A DNA stretch of 64,000 nucleotides from Vibrio sp. HDW18 (GCF_011306175.1 NZ_CP049913.1:1674001-1738000); one strand, 5' to 3'; shown: positions 29,242 through 43,180, counted from the stretch's first letter. Notes: a model not told the origin generated them from the sequence alone. Numbers and translations: made by a program.

Positions 29242-29272
29242 AAAAGGTGGCAACTCTGTTGTCACCTTTTTT
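29242..29272 (+). terminator. Rho-independent terminator after era
   Basis: AAAGGTGGCAAC / GTTGTCACCTTT forms a 12-pair stem (one G-T) with a three-base loop and a six-T run, just after the era stop. It may attenuate read-through into recO. Confidence 0.85.
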
Positions 29273-29307
29273 GATCCCCGCTCTTAACGAGATAATAGAA
29301 CAGGAAA

Positions 29308-30033
29308 ATGTCAGACGGACTGCAACGCTGTTTTGTTCTGCATCGCCGCCCTTACAGTGAATCGAGCTTGATCCTTGATGTGTTTAGTGAGGAGTATGGC
29401 CGAGTCAGCCTAATGGCCAAGGGGGCGCGTGGCAAACGTTCCAATCTTAAAGGTGCGCTGCAACCTTTTACTCCGCTCCTGCTAAAATGGTCGGGCAATG
29501 GCTCGATGAAAACCTTACGCCAAGCTGAGCCGATCAGCCTCGGTTTACCTCTGTCGGGTGTCTGTCTGTATTCTGCGCTGTATATCAATGAGCTGATCGA
29601 TCGAGTCTTGATGCCTGAAGTCGCAAGCCCTGGGTTATTTCATGATTATCTGTTTGCTTTGACGGAACTGGCGCAAAGTACCAATCCGGAGCCTGCGCTG
29701 CGGCGCTTTGAGTTAGCGTTACTGACCGCACTGGGTTATGGGGTGGATTTTTTACATTGTGCTGGTAGTGGCGAACCGGTTGCGCCACAGATGACCTACC
29801 GCTACCGCGAGCAAAAAGGCTTTATGGCGTCACTGCGTCGCGATAATCTCACTTTTCTCGGTGATGAGCTGATTGCGATCAGTGAGCGGCGTTTTATCAG
29901 CCAAGCTCAATTGCAAGCGGCAAAACGCTTTACACGTTTGGCCTTAAAGCCGTATCTTGGCGGCAAACCTTTAAAAAGTCGTGAGTTGTTTCGTCAAACA
30001 GCTCTCCCTAGAGCACGGAGTACAGAAAAATGA
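29308..30033 (+). CDS. recO: DNA repair protein RecO
   Basis: A 241-residue protein of the RecFOR pathway, loading RecA onto SSB-coated single-stranded DNA. The N-terminal OB fold (about residues 1-80) includes [19 protein letters not shown] and [15 protein letters not shown]. The helical C-terminal domain lacks the four-Cys zinc site found in some families, as in E. coli. AGGA is unusually close (two to three bases) to the ATG at 29308. It overlaps pdxJ by four bases. Confidence 0.94.
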   Translation: MSDGLQRCFVLHRRPYSESSLILDVFSEEYGRVSLMAKGARGKRSNLKGALQPFTPLLLKWSGNGSMKTLRQAEPISLGLPLSGVCLYSALYINELIDRVLMPEVASPGLFHDYLFALTELAQSTNPEPALRRFELALLTALGYGVDFLHCAGSGEPVAPQMTYRYREQKGFMASLRRDNLTFLGDELIAISERRFISQAQLQAAKRFTRLALKPYLGGKPLKSRELFRQTALPRARSTEK

Positions 30034-30761
30034 GCTCGATTTATCTTGGTGTGAACATCGATCACGTGGCGACATTACGTAATGCGCGCGGCACCCAATA
30101 TCCAGACCCGGTGCATGCCGCGGAAATGGCTGAACGTGCTGGTGCCGATGGCATTACTATTCATTTGCGTGAAGATCGCCGTCACATTACCGATCGCGAT
30201 GTGCGTATTTTGCGCGAAACGTTGCAAACGCGTATGAACTTAGAAATGGCGGTGACCGATGAGATGGTCGAGATTGCGCTGCAAACTCAGCCAGAATATG
30301 TCTGCTTAGTGCCAGAAAAGCGTGAAGAGCTCACCACCGAAGGTGGCTTGGATGTGGTTGGTCAGCTAGCGCGCGTTAAAGCGGCGACCCAAAAACTCAC
30401 CGCGGCGGGGATTAAAGTTTCGCTATTTATTGACGCGGATCGTGAGCAAATTGATGCGGCGAAAAGTTGTGGCGCACCGTTTATCGAGCTGCATACCGGC
30501 CATTATGCTGACGCATCTAGCGAGCTTGAGCAGCAAAATGAGCTGAAAAAAATTTCGGCGGCTGCGGCTTATGCTGATGATCTGGGGATCACCGTCAACG
30601 CTGGCCACGGTCTGACTTACCATAACGTTGCGCCGATTGCGGCAATCCCTGAAATTTACGAGCTTAACATCGGCCATGCGATCATTGGTCGTGCCGTGTT
30701 TGATGGTTTAGCCAAAGCGGTCGCCGATATGAAAGCCTTGATGCTGGCGGCACGTCGTTAA
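30030..30761 (+). CDS. pdxJ: Pyridoxine 5'-phosphate synthase
   Basis: PdxJ condenses 3-amino-2-oxopropyl phosphate with deoxyxylulose 5-phosphate to pyridoxine 5'-phosphate. The 243-residue TIM barrel shows [17 protein letters not shown] at the N-terminus, [33 protein letters not shown], and the late [13 protein letters not shown] phosphate-binding loop. ATGA overlaps the recO stop, and acpS begins four bases downstream, the standard pdxJ-acpS arrangement. Confidence 0.97.
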   Translation: MSSIYLGVNIDHVATLRNARGTQYPDPVHAAEMAERAGADGITIHLREDRRHITDRDVRILRETLQTRMNLEMAVTDEMVEIALQTQPEYVCLVPEKREELTTEGGLDVVGQLARVKAATQKLTAAGIKVSLFIDADREQIDAAKSCGAPFIELHTGHYADASSELEQQNELKKISAAAAYADDLGITVNAGHGLTYHNVAPIAAIPEIYELNIGHAIIGRAVFDGLAKAVADMKALMLAARR

Positions 30762-30765
30762 GCCG

Positions 30766-31143
30766 ATGATTGTAGGTCTTGGAACTGATATTACTGAAAT
30801 CGAACGAGTGGAAAAGGCATTGGCGCGCTCAGGTGAAAACTTTGCGCGCCGTATCCTCACCGATGCGGAGTTCGAGCAGTTTCAGAGTTTGCAGCGGCAA
30901 GGGCGATTTTTAGCCAAGCGTTTTGCGGCCAAAGAAGCGGCCTCGAAAGCGTTAGGCACTGGAATTGCCCAGGGCGTGACCTTTCACGACTTCACCATCA
31001 GTAATGATGCTTTGGGTAAGCCGCTGCTAAGTTTAAGCGGTAAAGCCGCGCAATTAGCCGCCTTGCTTGAGGTGCGTTCGATTCATCTTTCTTTATCGGA
31101 TGAACGCCGTTATGCAATGGCGACGGTTATTTTCGAGCGTTAA
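30766..31143 (+). CDS. acpS: Holo-[acyl-carrier-protein] synthase
   Basis: AcpS transfers 4'-phosphopantetheine from CoA to apo-ACP. The 125-residue sequence has the two family motifs: [13 protein letters not shown] (magnesium-binding Asp) and [19 protein letters not shown] (Glu and Lys of the active site). Length matches E. coli (126). It is the last gene of recO-pdxJ-acpS and converges on barA with only 20 bases between stops. Confidence 0.96.
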   Translation: MIVGLGTDITEIERVEKALARSGENFARRILTDAEFEQFQSLQRQGRFLAKRFAAKEAASKALGTGIAQGVTFHDFTISNDALGKPLLSLSGKAAQLAALLEVRSIHLSLSDERRYAMATVIFER

Positions 31144-31163
31144 ACGGCGCCTCCTGCGGCGAA

Positions 31164-33965
31164 TTAATCCTCACTCGGCAGATAATCGGCCGCGGCTTGT
31201 ATCACGTTGATCATCTCATCTTGTAGCTCAAACAGTTCTGGCTCCAGTTCTGCAATCGTGACATCACTGCGCAGCGCTTGTTCTAGATTGGCACACACTC
31301 GGCGCAGTTTCGGTACACCACTGTAGGCACAACTGCCATGCAGTTTGTGGATATGGTGCAGCAGATCACTTGCCGAATACTGCGGATCGGTTAACGCGAG
31401 ATTGACCACATTGGCCATCTGCGGTAGAAAATCGACTAACATGCTCAGCATCTCTTGGGCCAGAGCTTGTTTATGGGCGGCTTGTTGCAACGCCAGTGAC
31501 CAATCAATCACCCTCTCATCATCCTTTACCATTGTCTGCTGATGTGACTCTGCTATTGCTGAGGAGGCTGCCTCTCCGGCGGAGAAAGGTTTGCGGATAG
31601 CCTGCTTGGACGAATGAGGATCCCAGTCGATTAATACCTGCTGCAATACCGGCTCATCAATCGGTTTGGTCAGGTAATCATCCATGCCAGCGTTAAGTAA
31701 GCGATCTCGTTCACCCGCCATCGCATGCGCAGTGACGGCAATCACCGGAATCTCTTGATAGCCGTCGAGCTGCTTAATCGCTTTACAAGCGGTGACACCA
31801 TCCATATGTGGCATCTGAATATCCATCAAAATGATATCGAATTGCCGTTGTTGTGCTTGCTCGAGCGCTTCTTGGCCACTGGTGCAAGCGATCACACACT
31901 CCACTCGCTCTTGCAGTAGGGCTGTGATCAGCTTGAGATTGGCGGGGTTATCATCTACGGCCATCACACGCAGTGGCAGTTTCGCGGCTTGTGGCTTAGG
32001 AGCGCTGCTACTGGTTAAAGCGGGTTGCTGTGCGGCTAGGGTTTGCAGCAGTTTTTTGCGTGACAGCGGCTTGCTGATGCATTTGATCGGGTAGTGTTGC
32101 ATCAATTGATCGGCGAGAGCTAATTCGGTGGTTGGCATGCCAACAATCACATGCTGGCTGATCGTGAGTGCGCGCTGTACCCAGGTTTGCACTAGGCTAG
32201 GATTGATTTCTTTATTCGGCGCGAGGTTGAGTAGTACGTAGTCATAGGTTTGATCGTGCTCTGGGAGCGTGGACTGATAGGTCACCTCCAAGCCACTTTG
32301 CTGCAAGGTTTGCTGCACAATTGCGGCCGCTTGCATATTCGGTTCAATCAATAGTAAATGACGATCGGCCAGTAATTGGGCGTCATAGCCATCATTGATT
32401 GGCAGCTCAGTGGTGTGTAAACGCAGAGTAAACCAGAATGTCGAGCCTTGGTGTAAACGGCTGGTGAGGCTGATTTCGCCGCCCATATGGCTGACCAATT
32501 TCTGGGTGATAACCAGCCCAAGGCCAGTACCACCATAACGGCGTGAAATGCTGGCATCAGCTTGACTAAATGCTTGGAATAGCTGAGCTTGTTGGCGCTC
32601 CGAAATACCAATCCCAGTGTCGCGCACCATAAATTGCAGGTCGATCATATCGTCACGTTGAGTGCGCATTTCGATGCTGACATCAATATTGCCGCGCTCG
32701 GTAAACTTAATCGAGTTACCGACTAAGTTAGTCAGCACTTGCTGAATACGCAGTGGATCGCCAACCACGCCACGAGGGATCTTCGGATCGATTTTAAGCG
32801 TGATCTCCAACCCTTTTTCGTGGGCGCTGGTGGCTTGTAGGTTGACCACCTCTTCCAGCACATCTTGAAATTCAAAGGCAATGTTTTCAAGGGCCAGTTT
32901 GCCCGCTTCCAGTTTGGAAAAATCTAAAATGTCATTAATGATGGTTAGTAGGTTATTGGCCGATTTATCAATGGTTTGTAAACAGTCGGTTTGGCTGTTG
33001 GTCAACTGGGTTTTGAGCATCTGCCGAGTAAAGCCAATCACGCCATTGAGTGGGGTGCGCAGCTCATGCGACATATTGGCCAAAAATTCAGATTTAACTC
33101 GCGCCGCTTCTTGGGCACGTTTTTTGGCGATATCAAGCTCCACGTTTTGAATTTCAAGCTGCTCAAGGGTTTCGCGCAAATCGGAAGTGGCTTGGTCGAT
33201 GCTGTGCTGCATCTCGACATGGTATTCTGACAGAGACACCGCCATCGCGTTGATGCCTTTTTTCAGGGCATCTAATTCGCCGTGCATTTTGCCTTCAATC
33301 CGTACATCCAAATGTCCGCGCCGGATCCGGTCGACCATATTTTTCATATGGGTGATCGGGCGGGTCACATCGTGCATCAAACGAAACGCAAACACTGCAG
33401 AGAGTAAAATGCCAATCACCAGCACTAAGCCGGCCGAGAAAATTTCTTGGTATTGCTGTAAGCGCAGTGATGAAAGATCCAGTTCAATCGCGATATAGCC
33501 AGTGACTGGCGTGGCCGGATTGGCATCACCATTTTCGAGTAAGGTGCGCTCGGAGACGATCGGAGTGCGCAAAATCAGCGTGTTTTCATCAATCACTGAG
33601 CTACTTAAAAATGGGATCGGCTGATCTTTGGGGTACATCAACTGTTCAAAATTGGGATGAAAGTTGGAGGTGACAAACAGTTCATGATGGAGATCAAATA
33701 CCGCGATACTGCGCACTAACTTGGAGTTTTTGCGGTGTGCGTAGCTGATGATGCGGCGTACCGATTCGCGGCTCTGGATACGCAGCGCATCTTCACTGGC
33801 GATCGCCAGTGGCTCGATGATGCTCGCGCCAGAACTGATCACTTGGTTTTCTAAGTCGTGATAGCGGTTAAAAGAGAACAGCGCACTGAGCAGCAGACCA
33901 ATAATCAGGGTGGGAGCCAGAGTGAGGGTAATTACGCGGGCACGCAAGCCATATCTTCGATTCAT
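31164..33965 (-). CDS. barA: Hybrid sensor histidine kinase BarA/VarS
   Basis: A 933-residue tripartite kinase whose partner is UvrY/VarA; in V. cholerae VarS/VarA drives CsrB/C/D small RNAs and thereby quorum-sensing and virulence output (established knowledge). Domains: transmembrane 1 (12-31), periplasmic sensor (about 32-175), transmembrane 2 (176-195), HAMP (196-250), HisKA with His300 in MSHELRTPLNG, HATPase with NLVGNSIKFTE, DTGIGIS and GGTGLGL, a first receiver-like domain (535-645), a true receiver with Asp715 (ILMDIQMP), and HPt with His873 (HKLHG). The first receiver-like segment has Asn where the phospho-Asp is expected (YVLLNLAP), so it is degenerate. It is divergent from rlmD. 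Confidence 0.95.
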   Translation of the reverse strand: MNRRYGLRARVITLTLAPTLIIGLLLSALFSFNRYHDLENQVISSGASIIEPLAIASEDALRIQSRESVRRIISYAHRKNSKLVRSIAVFDLHHELFVTSNFHPNFEQLMYPKDQPIPFLSSSVIDENTLILRTPIVSERTLLENGDANPATPVTGYIAIELDLSSLRLQQYQEIFSAGLVLVIGILLSAVFAFRLMHDVTRPITHMKNMVDRIRRGHLDVRIEGKMHGELDALKKGINAMAVSLSEYHVEMQHSIDQATSDLRETLEQLEIQNVELDIAKKRAQEAARVKSEFLANMSHELRTPLNGVIGFTRQMLKTQLTNSQTDCLQTIDKSANNLLTIINDILDFSKLEAGKLALENIAFEFQDVLEEVVNLQATSAHEKGLEITLKIDPKIPRGVVGDPLRIQQVLTNLVGNSIKFTERGNIDVSIEMRTQRDDMIDLQFMVRDTGIGISERQQAQLFQAFSQADASISRRYGGTGLGLVITQKLVSHMGGEISLTSRLHQGSTFWFTLRLHTTELPINDGYDAQLLADRHLLLIEPNMQAAAIVQQTLQQSGLEVTYQSTLPEHDQTYDYVLLNLAPNKEINPSLVQTWVQRALTISQHVIVGMPTTELALADQLMQHYPIKCISKPLSRKKLLQTLAAQQPALTSSSAPKPQAAKLPLRVMAVDDNPANLKLITALLQERVECVIACTSGQEALEQAQQRQFDIILMDIQMPHMDGVTACKAIKQLDGYQEIPVIAVTAHAMAGERDRLLNAGMDDYLTKPIDEPVLQQVLIDWDPHSSKQAIRKPFSAGEAASSAIAESHQQTMVKDDERVIDWSLALQQAAHKQALAQEMLSMLVDFLPQMANVVNLALTDPQYSASDLLHHIHKLHGSCAYSGVPKLRRVCANLEQALRSDVTIAELEPELFELQDEMINVIQAAADYLPSED

Positions 33966-34138
33966 TATTGTCTAAACATTGTGGTGTGGATATGGGAAAA
34001 TACCCCACATTAATTCGAAATTGGGTGAGGCAGGCTTAGCGCTAGCTTAATCAACACGCTCAGCTTCGACAATCCTCCCAGCGCAGAATAGTGACACTGG
34101 GGCGAAAACACACCGATTTCAACACTTGAGCACAAAGC

Positions 34139-35467
34139 ATGGCACGTTTCTTTCAACCGAAAAAACCCACTACGTTAGACAAAAAGCATCAACCGGTCAG
34201 TATTGAACGGTTGGATCATCAAGGCAGCGGGCTGGCCTTTTGGCACAATAAGCCGTTGTTTGTTGACGGCGCTTTGCCTGGCGAACAGGTGCTGATCCAG
34301 CTCACGGAAAGCAAAAGCAAATACGCCAGAGGTCAGTTGATCAAAGTGTTGCAGCCAAGCACACAGCGGGTTGCGCCATTTTGTCAGCATTACGGACAGT
34401 GCGGTGGTTGTGATTTGCAGCATTTAGAACGCGCGGCACAAATGACTCACAAGCAGCAAGCATTAAGTCAATTAATGGCCAAGTTTGCTAAGCAGACGCT
34501 TGCTCTGTCGCCGCCGATTTGCTCTGATGATCAAGGTTATCGTCGTCGGGCACGGCTCAGTCTTCAATGGGATAAAAAAGCCCAGCAATTGCAGTTTGGT
34601 TTTCGCCGTAAGCAGAGTAAAGCGATCGTCGGAGTTACCGACTGCCCAGTGCTGGAGGCGAGCTTAAATGCCTTGCTCCCCCCTTTAAAATCACTGCTGA
34701 GTGATTGGAGCCAGCCTGAATTATTGGGCCATGTTGAATTGGTGCGCGGCGACAATACACGAGTACTGCTGCTGCGCCATCTCGGTGTGCTAGCAGCGCA
34801 AGATCATGACCGTTTGAGCGAGTTTGCTACCCAGCACCAATTGAGCCTTTATCTCTGCTTAGAGGCGGGACAACTGCAACATGTGCAAGGGGAAATCGCC
34901 TATTGTGAGGAAGCCGGGGCGCGGTTAAGTTTCTTACCGAGCCATTTTATTCAGGTTAATCGTAGCGTGAATCAGCAGATGGTGGCGCAGGCGCTCGCTT
35001 GGTTAGAGGTTAACCCGCAAGATCAGGTGCTGGATCTGTTTTGTGGTTTAGGTAACTTCACTTTACCGTTGGCTAACTTGGCGCACCAAGTGGTTGGCGT
35101 GGAAGGGGTGGCCGAGATGGTGCAACACGCCACCCATAACGCCAAGTTGAATCAAGTTAACAATGTGGTGTTTTATCAGGCGAATTTGGAACAAGATATG
35201 ACACGCGCCTCATGGGCGCAGCAGAAATTTGCTAAAGTACTGCTCGACCCTGCGCGAGCGGGTGCGGAAGGTATAGTACAACAATTGGCGGCACTAGGGG
35301 CTGAGCGGGTGGTGTATGTCTCGTGCAATCCCGCGACATTGGCTCGTGATAGTCAAAGCTTATTAAGCCAAGGATTTCGTTTAGAAAAATTAGGTATGTT
35401 GGATATGTTCCCCCATACTAGCCATCTCGAATCGATGGCACTGTTTGTAAAAAAGGCTAATCGCTAA
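34139..35467 (+). CDS. rlmD: 23S rRNA (uracil-1939-C5)-methyltransferase
   Basis: Formerly rumA. A 442-residue SAM-dependent methyltransferase that makes m5U1939. Order: N-terminal TRAM/OB domain, the [4Fe-4S] cluster cysteines at 82, 88 and 91 ([10 protein letters not shown]) plus a later one, the SAM-binding motif [25 protein letters not shown], and the catalytic cysteine in [13 protein letters not shown]. It is upstream of relA, as in E. coli. Confidence 0.96.
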   Translation: MARFFQPKKPTTLDKKHQPVSIERLDHQGSGLAFWHNKPLFVDGALPGEQVLIQLTESKSKYARGQLIKVLQPSTQRVAPFCQHYGQCGGCDLQHLERAAQMTHKQQALSQLMAKFAKQTLALSPPICSDDQGYRRRARLSLQWDKKAQQLQFGFRRKQSKAIVGVTDCPVLEASLNALLPPLKSLLSDWSQPELLGHVELVRGDNTRVLLLRHLGVLAAQDHDRLSEFATQHQLSLYLCLEAGQLQHVQGEIAYCEEAGARLSFLPSHFIQVNRSVNQQMVAQALAWLEVNPQDQVLDLFCGLGNFTLPLANLAHQVVGVEGVAEMVQHATHNAKLNQVNNVVFYQANLEQDMTRASWAQQKFAKVLLDPARAGAEGIVQQLAALGAERVVYVSCNPATLARDSQSLLSQGFRLEKLGMLDMFPHTSHLESMALFVKKANR

Positions 35468-35524
35468 ACGGTTTATTGAGGCGTCGGTCGAAGGCTAACA
35501 AAGACAATTATTAGGATGATATCA

Positions 35525-37741
35525 ATGGTTGCGGTACGCAGCGCACACTTAAACCCAGATCAACAGTTTGAACTCGCAACCTGGATCACCAGTCTCGCAC
35601 AAGAGGCGAAAACCGCGGCGAAATTGACCGAGGTGTATCGCGATTGTGAGCAGTTGCTGGCTACCCATTCACAAGGCCCGCTGCTGCTATGGCGTGGGCG
35701 CGAAATGATCGAAATTTTGATCACTTTGTCGATGGATCGCCCAACGTTGGTGGCGGCTTTGCTGTTTCCGATCGCCAGCAGTGGCGTGTTAGATAGCGAA
35801 TCGCTGCAAGAGAGCTACGGGCGAGAAGTACTGAAATTGATCCAAGGTGTGGAAGAGATGGCGGCGATTGGCCAGCTCAATGTCACCTTGCATGGCAGTG
35901 AAGCTTCCGCTCAAGTGGATAACGTGCGCCGGATGCTGCTCGCGATGGTGGATGATTTTCGCAGCGTCGTGATCAAGCTGGCCGAACGGATCTGTAATCT
36001 GCGTGAAGTGAAAAATGAGCCGGATGATGTGCGCCGTGTGGCGGCCAAAGAGTGTGCCAATATCTATGCGCCGTTAGCCAACCGACTCGGTATTGGGCAA
36101 CTGAAATGGGAAATGGAAGATTACGCGTTTCGTTATCAGCAGCCAGAGACGTACAAGCAGATTGCCAAACAGTTATCTGAGCGGCGGATTGTGCGCGAGC
36201 AGTATATTCGTGACTTTGTCGACGATTTACGTGCTGAAATGCAACTGGCGGAGATCAATGCCGAAGTCAGTGGGCGTCCCAAACACATCTACAGCATTTG
36301 GCGCAAAATGCAGAAAAAAAGTCTCGCCTTTGATGAGCTATTTGATGTGCGAGCGGTGCGAATTATTGCCGAAAAACTGCAAGATTGTTATGCCGCGCTC
36401 GGTATCGTGCATACTAAATATCGTCATCTACCGAACGAATTCGACGACTATGTCGCCAACCCTAAGCCGAACGGTTATCAATCGATCCATACTGTCATTT
36501 TAGGCCCAGAAGGCAAAACCATCGAAATCCAGATCCGCACCAAACAGATGCACGAAGAGTCAGAGCTTGGGGTCGCGGCGCACTGGAAATACAAAGAAGG
36601 CAGCAGCGCTGCCCGCAGTGGTTATGATGAGAAAATCACTTGGCTGCGTAAACTGCTCGATTGGCAAGAAGAGATGTCCGATTCAGGCGAGATGCTTGAT
36701 GAGTTGCGCAGCCAAGTGTTTGATGATCGGGTGTATGCCTTTACTCCGAAAGGCGAGGTGGTGGATTTACCCATGGGCGCCACTCCGCTCGATTTTGCCT
36801 ACCACATCCATTCTGAAGTGGGTCATCGCTGTATCGGTGCCAAAGTAGCGGGGCGTATCGTGCCGTTTACCCATAAATTGCAGATGGGCGATCAGGTGGA
36901 GATCATTACCGCCAAGCAGCCTAATCCATCGCGTGACTGGCTTAACCCATCGCTAGGGTTTGTCCACTCAGGGCGTGCACGGGCTAAGATCAACGCTTGG
37001 TTTCGCAAACAGAGCCGTGAGAAAAATCTCGACGCTGGCCGTGAAATTCTCGAGAGTGAATTAGCCAAAATTGGTGCCAATCTGAAACATGCCGAGGCTT
37101 ACGCACTCAAGCGTTTTAACGTCAACAGCGTCGATGAAATGTATGTTGGGATTGGCAGCGGCGATCTGCGCATTAACCAAATCGTTAACCACATCAATGC
37201 ATTAGTCAACAAGCCCACCGCAGAGCAACAAGATAAACTGGTGCTTGAGAAACTGCAGGAAAACAGACCTCTCAGCGCTAATCGGCCGCATAAAGATGCG
37301 GTGGTGGTGGAAGGGGTGGATAACCTGATGACGCATTTAGCACGCTGCTGTCAGCCGATCCCCGGTGATGAAATCCGTGGCTACATTACCCAAGGTCGGG
37401 GGATTTCGGTACACCGTAGTGACTGTGAGCAGTTAGAAGAGCTGAGTCATCATGCGCCAGAGCGGATCATTGATACCGTATGGGGCAGTGGTTTTGCTGG
37501 CAGTTATTTGCTAACGGTGCGCATTGAGGCGATGGAGCGCAGTGGTTTACTAAAAGATATCACCACCCTACTAGCCAATGAAAAAATCAAAGTGGCGAGC
37601 ATGAAGAGTCGCTCAGACTATAAGCGGCAGATCATCACTATGGATTTCGATCTTGAGGTCAATAACGTGGAAGCGCTAGTTCGAGTTTCCAAGCGGATTG
37701 AACAGATCAAAGATGTGATGCTGGTCAAACGCTTAGGTTAA
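35525..37741 (+). CDS. relA: GTP pyrophosphokinase (ppGpp synthetase I)
   Basis: RelA makes (p)ppGpp on amino-acid-starved ribosomes. The 738-residue protein has a degenerate N-terminal HD domain without the HDxxED hydrolase motif, the synthetase domain with EFDDYVANPKPNGYQSIHT (ExDD, the RelA-type acidic motif), a TGS domain (VYAFTPKGEVVDLPMGATPLDF), a conserved-cysteine/zinc-finger region (LARCCQPIPGD) and a C-terminal ACT domain. The start at 35525 (MVAVRSAHL) has AGGA eight bases upstream; an ATG three codons earlier is less likely. mazG follows, as in E. coli. Confidence 0.97.
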   Translation: MVAVRSAHLNPDQQFELATWITSLAQEAKTAAKLTEVYRDCEQLLATHSQGPLLLWRGREMIEILITLSMDRPTLVAALLFPIASSGVLDSESLQESYGREVLKLIQGVEEMAAIGQLNVTLHGSEASAQVDNVRRMLLAMVDDFRSVVIKLAERICNLREVKNEPDDVRRVAAKECANIYAPLANRLGIGQLKWEMEDYAFRYQQPETYKQIAKQLSERRIVREQYIRDFVDDLRAEMQLAEINAEVSGRPKHIYSIWRKMQKKSLAFDELFDVRAVRIIAEKLQDCYAALGIVHTKYRHLPNEFDDYVANPKPNGYQSIHTVILGPEGKTIEIQIRTKQMHEESELGVAAHWKYKEGSSAARSGYDEKITWLRKLLDWQEEMSDSGEMLDELRSQVFDDRVYAFTPKGEVVDLPMGATPLDFAYHIHSEVGHRCIGAKVAGRIVPFTHKLQMGDQVEIITAKQPNPSRDWLNPSLGFVHSGRARAKINAWFRKQSREKNLDAGREILESELAKIGANLKHAEAYALKRFNVNSVDEMYVGIGSGDLRINQIVNHINALVNKPTAEQQDKLVLEKLQENRPLSANRPHKDAVVVEGVDNLMTHLARCCQPIPGDEIRGYITQGRGISVHRSDCEQLEELSHHAPERIIDTVWGSGFAGSYLLTVRIEAMERSGLLKDITTLLANEKIKVASMKSRSDYKRQIITMDFDLEVNNVEALVRVSKRIEQIKDVMLVKRLG

Positions 37742-37768
37742 ATGAAATCTCCACATATAAGGCAAGCT

Positions 37769-38569
37769 ATGTCACATCCAATTGAACAACTTGAGCAAAT
37801 TATGCGTCGTCTACGTGATCCTGAATCAGGTTGTCCCTGGGATAAACAGCAAACCTTTGACACGATTGCGCCGTACACGATTGAAGAGACGTTTGAGGTG
37901 GTGGATGCCATCACCCAGCGCGATTGGCCGAATTTGCGTGAAGAGCTGGGCGATCTGCTGTTTCAGGTGATTTTCTACAGCCAAATGGCCAAAGAGCAGG
38001 GGCTGTTTGAGTTTCGTGATGTGGTCGAAACGGTAAATGAGAAGCTAACTCGCCGCCATCCCCATGTGTTTGCGGATGCTCAATTTGATAATCAAGCGCA
38101 AATTGATGCCAACTGGCAAGCGGAAAAGGCCAGAGAAAAAGCGCTGGCTGGCAAGCATCAACAGAGCATCCTTGATGCGGTGCCGCGTTCGTTACCCGCC
38201 TTGTCACGTGCGGATAAAATCCAGAAAAAATGTGCTCAATATGGATTTGATTGGGATAGCGTTGGCCCGGTGGTGGATAAGGTATATGAAGAAGTCGAAG
38301 AGGTCATGCACGAAGCGCTGCAGGTGGATGTGGATACTCAAAAAGTCGAACTCGAGTTGGGTGATTTATTATTTGCGACCGTCAACTTAGTGCGCCATTT
38401 GGGCCATGATCCTGAGATGGCGCTGAGCAAAGCCAACGCTAAATTTGTGCGCCGTTTTCAAGGGGTTGAAGAGCGAGCGAGAGCGCAACATAAGTCATTG
38501 CAAGATTTCAGTTTGTTAGAGCTCGATCAGTTTTGGCAGCAAGTCAAACAGGCGGAAAATAACCAATAA
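37769..38569 (+). CDS. mazG: Nucleoside triphosphate pyrophosphohydrolase MazG
   Basis: MazG hydrolyses (d)NTPs to monophosphates, cleaning aberrant nucleotides and moderating the ppGpp response. The 266-residue protein has two MazG repeats. The N-terminal one has [19 protein letters not shown] and [11 protein letters not shown]; the C-terminal one has [10 protein letters not shown] and [14 protein letters not shown], with EExxE and ExxD metal ligands. The start at 37769 (MSHPIEQL) has AAGG seven bases away and is preferred over 37742. The final codons (Glu-Asn-Asn-Gln-stop) are built from the first copies of a heptanucleotide tandem repeat that continues into the 3' flank. Confidence 0.95.
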   Translation: MSHPIEQLEQIMRRLRDPESGCPWDKQQTFDTIAPYTIEETFEVVDAITQRDWPNLREELGDLLFQVIFYSQMAKEQGLFEFRDVVETVNEKLTRRHPHVFADAQFDNQAQIDANWQAEKAREKALAGKHQQSILDAVPRSLPALSRADKIQKKCAQYGFDWDSVGPVVDKVYEEVEEVMHEALQVDVDTQKVELELGDLLFATVNLVRHLGHDPEMALSKANAKFVRRFQGVEERARAQHKSLQDFSLLELDQFWQQVKQAENNQ

Positions 38570-38599
38570 CCAATAACCAATAACCAATAACCAATAACC
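38558..38599. repeat. Six-copy heptanucleotide tandem repeat (AATAACC)6
   Basis: Six perfect head-to-tail copies of AATAACC. The mazG stop TAA (38567-38569) lies within the second copy, so most copy-number changes would leave MazG unchanged while altering the spacing to pyrG. A variable-number repeat of this type is prone to slippage. Confidence 0.97.
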
Positions 38600-38716
38600 G
38601 GGCTGGGTTAGCCGAGTTGCCAACATCTTCACTCGGCGCTAAAAAACCGCCCAATGGGCCAGCAAAACTAAGTTGGCAGGTATTCGTTTTGGTGGCTTTG
38701 CATCAATTTGGTTTGA

Positions 38717-40480
<1,764 letters not shown>

Positions 40481-40488
40481 AAGGATAC

Positions 40489-40521
40489 GGGTAGCCACTT
40501 TAGCTGTGTGGCTACCCTTTT
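40489..40521 (+). terminator. Stem-loop terminator between pyrG and eno
   Basis: GGGTAGCCAC / GTGGCTACCC ten-pair stem with a nine-base loop followed by TTTT. The short T run may allow read-through into eno. Confidence 0.85.
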
Positions 40522-40546
40522 AGTTTTGACATTTAAATTCAATTGA

Positions 40547-41860
<1,314 letters not shown>

Positions 41861-41911
41861 TTTTAAGCGAGCCGATGCACAGCCGTTGACATAACGGTTG
41901 CGTGATAAATC

Positions 41912-41937
41912 AAACGCCCTGCATTGCAGGGCGTTTT
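41912..41937 (+). terminator. Rho-independent terminator after eno
   Basis: AAACGCCCTGC / GCAGGGCGTTT stem with a three-base loop, then T-rich TTTGCTTTG. The symmetric AAA/TTT ends could also stop cca transcription from the other strand. Confidence 0.9.
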
Positions 41938-41965
41938 GCTTTGCTACTGTGGATGGAAATGAAGC

Positions 41966-43180
41966 TTAGACGTCGCTAATTGCGGCCACGCGCCGTTTAT
42001 CCAACTCTTGTTTGATATGCTTACCTTGAAAGCCTGCTGCAATCACAGCTTGTACTTCTACGCTGAGCGCGGCTTGATAAGCGCGCTGGAAAATGTCGCG
42101 TTGTGGATACGGCTCGGCCTCTAAACCTAAACGGCCACAATGATCCGCTTCGCAGCACAATAACACTTGCTCAAGCCGCTCAGGCTTACGCCACACATCC
42201 AACAACCCGAGCACCTTGAGTTTGGTGGCGGGTTTTAATTCGTCCGCACGGTGGATATTGGAATGCTGCGCACACACTGCGAGCGCCAACTCGCGAAACT
42301 CATTCGGTATTCGAATCCGTTCACACAATGATTCAATGATTTTCAGTCCAGTATGGCCGTGTAATTTATGGCTTGGCCATTCAGCTGGCGGTGTCACTCC
42401 TTTGCCTAAATCATGCACTTGCGCCGCAAAGCGCACCGCAAGCGAATTAGAAAGTCGTGCCGCTTGCTTCGCCACCATTAAGGTATGAATGCCAGTATCG
42501 ATTTCTGGGTGCCACTGTTCGGGTTGTGGAACACCAAACAGACGAGCGATTTCGGGCAGGACAATGGCGAGCGCACCACAATCGCGCAGCACCTGTAAAA
42601 ACACTTCGGGATGATTGGTTGAGAGTGATTTATGCCACTCTTGCCACACTCGCTCAGCGGTTAAGTACTGTAACTCACCTGACTGAGCAATGTCAGCCAT
42701 CAACTGCATGGTCTGCTCGGCAACCGTGAAACCGAGATGATGCAGCTTGGCCGCAAAGCGCGCTACGCGCAGTACGCGCAGCGGATCTTCCACAAAAGCC
42801 GGAGAGACATGGCGCAGCACTTTCGCGGCAAGATCGCGCTGACCCCCATAAGGATCGATCAGTTGGCCTGCTTGATCTTGCGCGATGGCATTGATGGTCA
42901 GATCGCGGCGCAGCAAATCCTCTTCTAGGCTCACATTCGGCGCGTAATGGCAGGCAAACCCAGTGTAACCAACCCCGGTTTTGCGTTCGGTACGAGCAAG
43001 AGCATGCTCTTCTTTGCTTTTCGGATGCAAAAATACGGGAAAATCTTTGCCTACGGCTTGAAAGCCCGCCGCTAACATGGCTTGTGGGCTGCTGCCGACC
43101 ACCACCCAATCACGGTCATAGACAGGAAGTTGCAGTAATTGATCGCGCACTGCGCCACCGACTAGATAAATTTGCATCAT
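41966..43180 (-). CDS. cca: CCA-adding tRNA nucleotidyltransferase (multifunctional)
   Basis: Adds or repairs the 3'-CCA of tRNA. The 404-residue class II enzyme starts with [13 protein letters not shown] and the DRDWVVVG catalytic aspartates. The basic motif [12 protein letters not shown] and the [14 protein letters not shown] helix follow. The C-terminal HD domain ([14 protein letters not shown]) gives the phosphatase/phosphodiesterase activity of the gammaproteobacterial form. Start ATG 43180 or 43177 (MMQ). Divergent from gspA. Confidence 0.96.
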   Translation of the reverse strand: MMQIYLVGGAVRDQLLQLPVYDRDWVVVGSSPQAMLAAGFQAVGKDFPVFLHPKSKEEHALARTERKTGVGYTGFACHYAPNVSLEEDLLRRDLTINAIAQDQAGQLIDPYGGQRDLAAKVLRHVSPAFVEDPLRVLRVARFAAKLHHLGFTVAEQTMQLMADIAQSGELQYLTAERVWQEWHKSLSTNHPEVFLQVLRDCGALAIVLPEIARLFGVPQPEQWHPEIDTGIHTLMVAKQAARLSNSLAVRFAAQVHDLGKGVTPPAEWPSHKLHGHTGLKIIESLCERIRIPNEFRELALAVCAQHSNIHRADELKPATKLKVLGLLDVWRKPERLEQVLLCCEADHCGRLGLEAEPYPQRDIFQRAYQAALSVEVQAVIAAGFQGKHIKQELDKRRVAAISDV

